14,047 nucleotides of DNA, taken from NCBI GenBank assembly GCA_916720335.1, contig CAKAQU010000037.1, positions 1-14,047 of the forward strand. The letters are read 5' to 3'. Source of the DNA: an uncultured Moraxella sp. (GTDB taxonomy: Bacteria > Pseudomonadota > Gammaproteobacteria > Pseudomonadales > Moraxellaceae). Below, in pieces: positions 1 to 5,980 of the stretch. Numbering within the stretch: the stretch's first letter is position 1; each line of letters begins with the position of its first letter. The notes beneath the pieces were generated by a model that searched no databases, had not been told where the DNA came from, and saw nothing but the letters and a program-made list of their open reading frames with translations. The position numbers and the translations under genes are program-made.

Positions 1-1615
1 CAGATAAATCACCAAAATGCTCAGCAAGATTTAATGCGGTGCTTTCACCTACCCCACGAATACCAAGTGCAAAAATAAAACGGGGCAATGTTGTATTTTT
101 AGATTTTTCAATGGCAGTCAGCATGTTTTGTACTGATTTTTCACCCAATCCTTCCAAACTTGCCAGTTGAGACTGTTTTTCTCTTAATTTATAAATATCG
201 GCAACAGTCTTAACAAAACCCATTTGAAAAAAACTAATCAACCATTGTTTGCCCAGTCCATCAATATTCATTGCTTTTCGGCTAACAAAATGAATTAGAG
301 CTTCTTGAGCCTGTGCATTGCAAAACAGTCCACCCGTGCACCGCGCTAATGCTTCTCCTTCTGGCAAAACCACAGGCGAACTACACACTGGACAAGTTTT
401 AGGTAACTGTATTGGGTAAGCGTCTTGCGGACGAAGTTCTTTAAGCACCTTACCAACTTTAGGAATGACATCCCCTGCCCGATGAATGCTCACCATATCA
501 CCAGCCATCAAGCCTAAACGACCAATTTCTCCAAAATTATGCAGTGTTACATTACTTACTGTAACTCCGCCCACCATAACCGGTTCAAGTTTACCCACAG
601 GTGTTAGCTGACCAGTACGCCCAACTTGCCATTCTACAGATATCAGTTTGGTTACAGCGGTGGTTGCAGTAAATTTATAAGCAGTTGCCCAACGCGGTTC
701 ACGACTTAAAAAACCCAAATCATCTTGTAAAGCTAACGAATCAACCTTTACCACCATACCATCAATTTCAAAAGGTAGTGATTGGCGTTTTTGGCTGACC
801 TCTTCGTAATAGGCTTGAATTTGTTCAATATTATCTGCTAATTTAAATGGCGATACTTCAAATCCTTGATTTTGCAAAAAAATCAAGGCACCGCTTTGAG
901 TATCAACATCTTCAGGCAACCCCTGAGCGACCGCGTAACCAAAAAATGCCAGAGGACGAGCAGCAGCGACGGCAGGATTTAACTGACGAAGCGAACCTGC
1001 GGCAGCATTTCTAGGATTGGCAAAGGTTTTTTCACCCTTTTGTTCATTATCTTTGTTTAATTTAGCAAAACCAGCTTTTGGTATCAAAACCTCACCACGC
1101 ACCTCTAAAAGCTCAATATCTACACATTTTGGCAAAAAAATTGGTAAATTACGGATAGTTTTGACATTTAGGGTAATGTCTTCACCCACCTTACCATCAC
1201 CACGAGTAACTGCTTGAGTAAATAAACCACGCTGGTATTTTAACGAGACTGCCAACCCATCCAATTTAAGTTCCATTTCAAATTTTGGGTTTTGATTTTT
1301 TGCATCCAAACGTTCATTAATTCGGCGAATAAAATGCCCCAAATCGTCTTGATGAAACACATTGCCAAGCGACAACATAGCAATGTCATGATGGACTTCT
1401 ACAAAAGCAGGCAAAGGTTTATCGCCTACTTTATCTGTTGGGCTATCAGGCTGTTTACAATCGGGAAAATCATGCTCCAAAGCTAATAATCTTTGACGCA
1501 AACTATCATACTCTTCATCACTGACGGTAGGATTATCCAGCACATAATAAGCATGATTGTGCTGTTTTAAGGTTCGAATCAAAAGACGCATTTGCTCAAT
1601 AATGGACTGCTGCAT
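1..1615 (-). CDS. ligA: NAD+-dependent DNA ligase LigA (3' end cut by window edge)
   Basis: LigA seals nicks in double-stranded DNA during replication and repair, using NAD+ as the adenylate donor. I translated the first 538 codons by hand. The N-terminal Ia region carries HNHAYYVLD and DEEYD (residues 19-37). The adenylation motif KLDG follows, with the AMP-accepting lysine at K117, then TRGDG, the EVRGEV motif, and NPRNAAAGSLRQ. An OB-fold region and a four-cysteine zinc finger (C408, C411, C426, C432) come next, then helix-hairpin-helix repeats. Family members are usually about 670-680 residues, so roughly the last 135, including the BRCT domain, lie beyond base 1. The start is the ATG at 1613-1615, preceded by a good AAGGA site. 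It lies 20 bases after zipA and was probably co-transcribed with it. No defect is visible in the part seen. Confidence 0.97.
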   Translation of the reverse strand, partial: MQQSIIEQMRLLIRTLKQHNHAYYVLDNPTVSDEEYDSLRQRLLALEHDFPDCKQPDSPTDKVGDKPLPAFVEVHHDIAMLSLGNVFHQDDLGHFIRRINERLDAKNQNPKFEMELKLDGLAVSLKYQRGLFTQAVTRGDGKVGEDITLNVKTIRNLPIFLPKCVDIELLEVRGEVLIPKAGFAKLNKDNEQKGEKTFANPRNAAAGSLRQLNPAVAAARPLAFFGYAVAQGLPEDVDTQSGALIFLQNQGFEVSPFKLADNIEQIQAYYEEVSQKRQSLPFEIDGMVVKVDSLALQDDLGFLSREPRWATAYKFTATTAVTKLISVEWQVGRTGQLTPVGKLEPVMVGGVTVSNVTLHNFGEIGRLGLMAGDMVSIHRAGDVIPKVGKVLKELRPQDAYPIQLPKTCPVCSSPVVLPEGEALARCTGGLFCNAQAQEALIHFVSRKAMNIDGLGKQWLISFFQMGFVKTVADIYKLREKQSQLASLEGLGEKSVQNMLTAIEKSKNTTLPRFIFALGIRGVGESTALNLAEHFGDLS

Positions 1616-1635
1616 AAATTTCCTTTATGTTTTAG

Positions 1636-2484
1636 TTATTGTTCAGGTTGATAATTTGCTACTTGTATGCCTAATTTATCAAAATCTTCATCGTTAAATG
1701 TGTAACCGCCCTCATCATGAATTTCTGCATGCAATGCCCTAGCAAAAGAACGAGCTGTACTGACCATAACTTTATAAGCTCTGTAGGCGTGTGGATGCGG
1801 CAAAGATAAAAATAATGATAATCCTGAAAAACGCTGTTCAGGCAGTGTATTTGGGTCAAAATCCTGAACATTGCCATCACGTCCAACCCCCAACATACTA
1901 AACCATAAAATACCTGTACCCTCTTTGTCATCTTCGTAGCGATGATACATGCCCATCACGCCAAATTTTAATCCATAAGAACGAATGAGATTCATTACTT
2001 CCTTGCCTGATATTCCAACTGTATGATTGTATGGAGTAATAAATAAGGTTACAGTATCTTTTGCATTTAACAATGGGTCGTTATTTTGTTCAAAATTTTC
2101 TTCTTTGTTTAAATGATGGTCAAGAATGGGTGAATTACTATCAAAGGTGTGTTTGACCGTTGTCAAAATATCTCTACCTTCTCTTTCGCCAGTCATGGTT
2201 TGATGATTGATTGTTTGCTGGCTTTGGTTGGAAGAATTTTCAGCAGCATGCGCAAGTCGCGATAATGCATCCTCATCACCCAAGTTGATTTTGATGTCAT
2301 CATTTGATGGCTCTGGCTCAACAACAGCATCAGCACGTTCTGCTCTAGGTAAAATTGGCAAATTGTTTTTATATTCTAGTGATTTATCATCGCCCTTGTA
2401 GGTTTTAGAACGCATGAATTGGATTAACATAAATAAACCCACCAACATCACAATGACAATCAGCACAATAATAAAAGTATTCAT
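1636..2484 (-). CDS. zipA: Cell division protein ZipA
   Basis: ZipA anchors FtsZ filaments to the inner membrane and stabilises the Z ring. The 282-residue product starts with a single transmembrane helix (about residues 2-24, FIIVLIVIVMLVGLFML). A charged, low-complexity linker follows (about 30-140), then a C-terminal FtsZ-binding domain (about 143-275) with TVTLFITPY, the glycine-containing GKEVMNLIRSYGLKFG segment, LWFSMLGVGRDG and the LSLFLSLPHP region. This layout (short periplasmic end, helix, linker, globular domain) is that of the family, and the linker is on the short side compared with E. coli. It lies directly before ligA, the usual partner in gammaproteobacteria, which supports the call strongly. 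The Shine-Dalgarno sequence before the ATG is weak. Two possible promoter elements lie in the gap to hemH. Confidence 0.93.
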   Translation of the reverse strand: MNTFIIVLIVIVMLVGLFMLIQFMRSKTYKGDDKSLEYKNNLPILPRAERADAVVEPEPSNDDIKINLGDEDALSRLAHAAENSSNQSQQTINHQTMTGEREGRDILTTVKHTFDSNSPILDHHLNKEENFEQNNDPLLNAKDTVTLFITPYNHTVGISGKEVMNLIRSYGLKFGVMGMYHRYEDDKEGTGILWFSMLGVGRDGNVQDFDPNTLPEQRFSGLSLFLSLPHPHAYRAYKVMVSTARSFARALHAEIHDEGGYTFNDEDFDKLGIQVANYQPEQ

Positions 2485-2522
2485 ACAGCGAAAACTCTAA
2501 CATTTTTTAAGAAAATTCTTTA

Positions 2523-2533
2523 TAGTTTAGCAC
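2523..2533 (-). promoter_or_regulatory. Shared element GTGCTAAACTA upstream of zipA
   Basis: On the minus strand this 11-mer lies 38 bases before the zipA start codon. An identical 11-mer lies before hemH (3636-3646). It contains TGC-TAAACT, which resembles an extended -10 promoter element (TGn followed by a TATAAT-like hexamer). No convincing -35 hexamer is visible. The call as a promoter is inferred from position and resemblance only. Confidence 0.35.
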
Positions 2534-2591
2534 GCTTATGTTTTTTCGTCATCATTAGTTCAAGACTAATTTTTGGACAATTTTAACATAT

Positions 2592-2597
2592 ATTATA
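2592..2597 (-). promoter_or_regulatory. Possible zipA promoter -10 (TATAAT)
   Basis: A perfect TATAAT reads on the minus strand about 108 bases before the zipA start, just after the end of hemH. The corresponding -35 position is poor (AATTTC-like), so this is either an alternative start site to the TGCTAAACT element further downstream or a chance match in AT-rich DNA. Confidence 0.3.
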
Positions 2598-2625
2598 ACT
2601 GGGTAAATTAAATGGAAATTTTTCT

Positions 2626-3603
2626 TCAAGCCTTCTGAATATAAGGTTTGATTAAATCTGCCATTAATAAAATATGTTCACTGTTTGCATTAAGCGCAGG
2701 AATATAAGCATAGTTTTTGCCACCTGCTTGTAGAAAGTTATCGCGATTTTCCACCGCCAATTCTTCTAAAGTTTCCAAGCAGTCTGCAGAAAAAGCAGGG
2801 CTAATCACCTGCACTGATAAACCCTGATGACCCCATTCGCTTAATAACTCATCAGTATATGGTTTTAACCATTCTTGCGCACCAAATCTAGACTGAAAAC
2901 TCATTTGCCATTCATGACTTGCCAAACCTAATTCACTGGCTAAAAGTACGGCAGTTTTTCGGCATTCATCAGCATAGGGGTCGCCTTTATCAGCATAAGG
3001 TTTAGGAATGCCATGAAAACTCATAAGGAGCTTATCAGCACGTCCATTTTTTTCCCAAAAATCTCGTACGCTTTTTGATAATGCCTGAATATATAAAGGA
3101 TTGTCGTGATAATCACGAATAAAAATTAGCTCTGGTAAATCACGAATGCTTTTAAAATATTCAGCTACTTTGTCAAAAACAGCGGCGGTTGTGGTTGCTG
3201 AATTCTGTGGATATAACGGCAAAATAACCAAGCGATTAAACCCTTCTTTTTGCACATCTGCCAACACCTGTTTAATATTGGGATTGCCATATGTCATCGC
3301 AAAAAAAACGTTCGTTTGTAAATGATTTTGTAAAGCATGGGCTTGCTGTTTTAAAATCACCAAAAGCGGTGAGCCATCATCTGTCCAAATACTTTGATAC
3401 GCATGAGCCACTTTTTGGGGGCGAGTGGTCAAAACAAATAACCGTAAAATAATCTGCCAAATAAATACTGGAATCTCTATCACACGCGTATCGCTTAAAA
3501 ATTCTTTTAAATACGCGCGCACGCCTTTTGGTGTTGGACTATCTGGTGTACCAAGGTTGACCAAAATAATTGCTGTTTTTTTATTATAAGATGAAAGAGC
3601 CAT
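2626..3603 (-). CDS. hemH: Ferrochelatase HemH
   Basis: HemH inserts Fe2+ into protoporphyrin IX, the last step of protohaem synthesis, and acts at the inner face of the cytoplasmic membrane. Seen: N-terminal AIILVNLGTPDSP, the YGNP segment, LPLYPQNSATTTAA, the catalytic-histidine motif SFHGIP (His about residue 197) and the signature FSADCLETLEEL (catalytic Glu about 277). The length of 325 residues is normal. An in-frame TTG at 3618 could lengthen it by five codons, but the ATG at 3601-3603 has an ideal AAAGG site six bases upstream and is preferred. hemH is transcribed divergently from the zinc-ribbon gene and points at zipA-ligA; the 141-base gap to zipA holds possible promoters, so zipA need not depend on read-through. 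Confidence 0.96.
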   Translation of the reverse strand: MALSSYNKKTAIILVNLGTPDSPTPKGVRAYLKEFLSDTRVIEIPVFIWQIILRLFVLTTRPQKVAHAYQSIWTDDGSPLLVILKQQAHALQNHLQTNVFFAMTYGNPNIKQVLADVQKEGFNRLVILPLYPQNSATTTAAVFDKVAEYFKSIRDLPELIFIRDYHDNPLYIQALSKSVRDFWEKNGRADKLLMSFHGIPKPYADKGDPYADECRKTAVLLASELGLASHEWQMSFQSRFGAQEWLKPYTDELLSEWGHQGLSVQVISPAFSADCLETLEELAVENRDNFLQAGGKNYAYIPALNANSEHILLMADLIKPYIQKA

Positions 3604-3635
3604 TGTTGCCTTTATCAATGATTTAAAATGCTTGT

Positions 3636-3646
3636 TAGTTTAGCAC
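3636..3646 (-). promoter_or_regulatory. Shared element GTGCTAAACTA upstream of hemH
   Basis: Identical to the 11-mer upstream of zipA and placed 32 bases before the hemH ATG on the minus strand. It reads as a possible extended -10 (TGC then TAAACT). The -35 region is not convincing, so the promoter call rests on repetition at equivalent positions of two neighbouring genes. Confidence 0.38.
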
Positions 3647-3703
3647 TTTTTAACCATTTAATTGTAAATTAATTTCAATATAAGTTGATGCAAATATCAT
3701 TGA

Positions 3704-3723
3704 ATCTGTATTTGCTTACAGAT
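3704..3723. promoter_or_regulatory. Dyad ATCTGTA-N6-TACAGAT in the hemH / zinc-ribbon gene divergent region
   Basis: A perfect 7-base inverted repeat with a six-base spacer sits between two divergent genes, about 23 bases upstream of the likely -35 of the plus-strand gene. The core has the form CTGT-N8-ACAG, which is the E. coli-type LexA box pattern. Whether a LexA protein exists in this organism cannot be seen here; several Moraxellaceae are reported to lack it. It is a candidate operator of unknown ligand. Confidence 0.35.
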
Positions 3724-3745
3724 ATCAAAATAACATTTTGTTACA

Positions 3746-3773
3746 TTATCATCACGCCTTGTTGCATTATAAT
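3746..3773 (+). promoter_or_regulatory. Promoter of the zinc-ribbon membrane protein gene
   Basis: A perfect TATAAT at 3768-3773 lies 32 bases before the ATG at 3806. TTATCA at 3746-3751 is an acceptable -35 (four of six matches) at 16 bases spacing. The predicted transcript would begin near 3780 and give a leader of about 25 bases containing the AAGG ribosome binding site. Confidence 0.5.
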
Positions 3774-3805
3774 GGTGTAAGTAGTTTATTTTTTAAGGCA
3801 TTTTT

Positions 3806-4933
3806 ATGATTCCCATCAAACACAAAATGACTGAACAGCCAAAAACCAATCGACAACCTGAAAAATGGTTTAGAATACTTTTATGGATAATTGCATTGAT
3901 TTTTGCAGGATTTTTGATTGGACTTGGCGGGAAAATTGTAGGTGATTTGCCACTCATTCAATCAGAACCCAAAGAAATCGCTGATTATGTTGATGATAAA
4001 AATACTTACCAGCAGTTAAAACAGGAACTTACTCGTCAGCAAAACATCCAAAAAGACATACAAAATCAATATGATACGGTTTCATTGCAATTAGAACAGC
4101 AAAAAACCATTACCCAAAATGCTCAACACAGTTTTAATAATTGGCTGGCAACTCGCAGTGTTACTGAGCAATCCACCCAAAACCCCGAAGTTATTAAACG
4201 CACCAACGAACTGGATAATCTAAAAGCTAAAGAAGCCGAAATCCAAAAAAATCTGGCGGTCATTGAACAAAAACAATTATCCAGTGAACAGTCTTATAAT
4301 GATACCCAAGATAAAATCCAAAACCTAGAAGACATTGCTCAACACGCCAAAACTCAAGATGACCAAAAAATTGAACTTAGGGTGTTTATTTATCGGTTGT
4401 TAATCACATTGCCATTGTTGCTTTTAGCATGGTATTTATTTACCAGACATAGAAATGGTAATTTATGGCCTTTTGTTTGGGGGTTTGGTTTTTTTGCCTT
4501 GTTTGTGTTTTTTGTTGAACTTGTGCCTTATTTACCCAGTTATGGCGGGTATGTTCGTTATGGTGTAGGTATTATTTTGACATTTGTAGGCGGTCGCTAT
4601 GCAATTATCGCAATGAATCACTATCTACAGCGTAAAAAAGTTGAGGAAGAAATTTCCAGAAACCAACGTCAATCCCAACTAAACTACGAACAAGCTCAAA
4701 ATAAACTTGCCAAATCCATTTGTCCAAGCTGTGAGCGTAAATTGGATTTAACCGACAATAATTTGGATTTTTGCCCACATTGTGGCATCTGCATTTTTAA
4801 TTATTGTGATAACTGCCACACCAGAAACAATGCTTTTAATCACTATTGTTACAAATGCGGAAATGACCATTCTCAATCTTTGGCAAACCACAATACGCCC
4901 AAAGTCACTTATGCGTCATCAAATAATCCGTAA
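3806..4933 (+). CDS. Membrane protein with periplasmic coiled coil and double zinc ribbon, function unknown
   Basis: I do not recognise a characterised family. The 375-residue product has a transmembrane helix at about 21-45, a Gln/Glu/Lys-rich region likely to form a coiled coil at about 57-190, and three more helices at about 193-213, 220-242 and 249-270. A charged stretch leads to a cysteine-rich C-terminus. Two four-cysteine zinc ribbons are visible: C306/C309 with C323/C326, and C334/C337 with C348/C351; C329 is extra. Positive residues after helix 2 and helix 4 suggest that both termini and the ribbons are cytoplasmic and the coiled coil periplasmic. The start at ATG 3806 is backed by AAGG at normal distance; the downstream ATG (MTEQP) has no such site. 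The gene stands alone with its own promoter. Function cannot be deduced; membrane-linked sensing or scaffolding is possible. Confidence 0.85.
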   Translation: MIPIKHKMTEQPKTNRQPEKWFRILLWIIALIFAGFLIGLGGKIVGDLPLIQSEPKEIADYVDDKNTYQQLKQELTRQQNIQKDIQNQYDTVSLQLEQQKTITQNAQHSFNNWLATRSVTEQSTQNPEVIKRTNELDNLKAKEAEIQKNLAVIEQKQLSSEQSYNDTQDKIQNLEDIAQHAKTQDDQKIELRVFIYRLLITLPLLLLAWYLFTRHRNGNLWPFVWGFGFFALFVFFVELVPYLPSYGGYVRYGVGIILTFVGGRYAIIAMNHYLQRKKVEEEISRNQRQSQLNYEQAQNKLAKSICPSCERKLDLTDNNLDFCPHCGICIFNYCDNCHTRNNAFNHYCYKCGNDHSQSLANHNTPKVTYASSNNP

Positions 4934-5094
4934 TCATCGTTAGTGTCTCTGTAGTAAATTAGTTTATGATGATTGCGTCTTGTTGGTTTGGGTGATAAAT
5001 TACAAGGCTATTAAAGTAATGATAATTTTAGTTTACTGCTCTTAGTTTGACTAAAAACAGCTTTATCATTAAAAGTCATTTTAGGAAAAATATC

Positions 5095-5829
5095 ATGTTT
5101 AGTGCCCTAACCAATGCTTTGGGTTTAAATCCATTAAAAGTAGATACCTTGATTGACACGCCAATGGTTATGGTTGGCGACACTTTGCGTGGAGTCATCG
5201 CCATTCAGGGTACAACTGCTGATAAAACCATCAATCATATCAGTCTACACCTTAATACCATTGCTGAAGACGATACGGACAATGGCGATATTCGTCGTGT
5301 ACACACTTTAGGAACGGTGTACTTGGCAGATAATTTGACGATTAACACTCATGAACGCCTTCATTTGCCTTTTGAATTGGCATTATCACCAGAAACACCT
5401 GTTACCAATATCTTGTGCGCAAAAAATCAAACCAAACTTTGGCTAGAAACCAAGGTTGATGTTGCTGCCACTTTAGATAGCAAAGACAACGATGAAATCT
5501 ACACCCTGCCAACGCCTGTAATGGCGAATTTTTTACAAGCGATGGAGCAGGCGGGTTTTAGGCTACAAAAAACGGATGTTGAAAAAGGCATGGTAACCAC
5601 GCCTTATGGCACGTCAAGTTTTGGTTGTTATCAAGAGTTTGAGTTTAGTTGTTTTAAACTTGGTTTAAACAGCGTAGAAGTTACCTTTTTACCCAAAGCT
5701 GATTATACTTATGTGGTTTTAGAAATTGATAGAGCATTTCGTTCAGACAGTTATAAAGTTGTTGGATTAAATCCACACATGACAATTAATGATATGGTGT
5801 ATTTAATACAACAAACCATAGGTGTTTAA
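5095..5829 (+). CDS. Spo0M-like (arrestin-fold) protein
   Basis: The 244-residue product resembles the sporulation-control protein Spo0M family (Pfam Spo0M): MFSALTNALGLNPLKVDTLI at the start, the VMVGDTLRGVIAIQG strand pair, a middle LHLPFELALSPETPV segment, and a C-terminal half with RLQKTDVEKG and QEFEFSC. Family proteins have two beta-sandwich domains as in arrestins. In Bacillus, Spo0M influences sporulation and cell division; homologues occur widely in non-sporulating bacteria, where the role is unclear. No signal peptide or membrane segment is seen, so it is probably cytoplasmic. The reading frame is open back to a TTG at 5047, but the ATG at 5095 has an AGGA site and starts at the family's usual MF residues. 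It follows the zinc-ribbon gene by 161 bases on the same strand; a functional link is not shown. Confidence 0.8.
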   Translation: MFSALTNALGLNPLKVDTLIDTPMVMVGDTLRGVIAIQGTTADKTINHISLHLNTIAEDDTDNGDIRRVHTLGTVYLADNLTINTHERLHLPFELALSPETPVTNILCAKNQTKLWLETKVDVAATLDSKDNDEIYTLPTPVMANFLQAMEQAGFRLQKTDVEKGMVTTPYGTSSFGCYQEFEFSCFKLGLNSVEVTFLPKADYTYVVLEIDRAFRSDSYKVVGLNPHMTINDMVYLIQQTIGV

Positions 5830-5861
5830 CTTTAAAAATTTAACCCCAATCATTCAATCAC

Positions 5862-5890
5862 GCCCCAAAAGTTAAAACGGCTTTTGGGGC
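5862..5890 (+). terminator. Hairpin after the Spo0M-like gene (terminator without adjacent T run)
   Basis: GCCCCAAAAG (5862-5871) and CTTTTGGGGC (5881-5890) form a perfect 10-base stem with a nine-base loop, 33 bases after the stop codon. The position suits a transcription terminator, but the T-rich run starts only about 17 bases later (5907-5913), so intrinsic termination is uncertain. It may instead be an mRNA 3'-end stabiliser. Confidence 0.5.
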
Positions 5891-5923
5891 TGGTTAATTG
5901 GTGGTGTTTTTTTAAAACAATCA

Positions 5924-5932
5924 TGTTAAAAT
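5924..5932 (+). promoter_or_regulatory. Possible extended -10 promoter of maeB
   Basis: TGTTAAAAT reads as TGn plus TAAAAT, five of six matches to the -10 consensus, 48 bases before the chosen maeB ATG. The -35 position is poor, as is common for extended -10 promoters. It lies just downstream of the hairpin that ends the preceding unit. Confidence 0.4.
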
Positions 5933-5980
5933 GACTTGTTTTTTATTAAATTTATCCGTAATAAATTAAGTGGATGCGCT

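Noticed and set aside
1017..1486. Short plus-strand reading frames of 66 and 64 codons.
   Set aside because: They are antisense to the well-conserved ligA coding sequence and have no recognisable product.
2554..2574. ATTAGT-N5-ACTAAT followed by TTTT between hemH and zipA looks like a small plus-strand terminator.
   Set aside because: The stem is only six AT-rich pairs, and no plus-strand gene ends here; both flanking genes are on the minus strand.
3601..3618. Upstream TTG start for hemH (adds five residues).
   Set aside because: The ATG at 3603 has an ideal AAAGG ribosome binding site, part of which would lie inside the longer coding sequence.
4932..4974. AATCATC and GATGATT inverted repeat after the zinc-ribbon gene as a terminator.
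   Set aside because: Seven AT-rich pairs with a 29-base loop and no T run; too weak to call.
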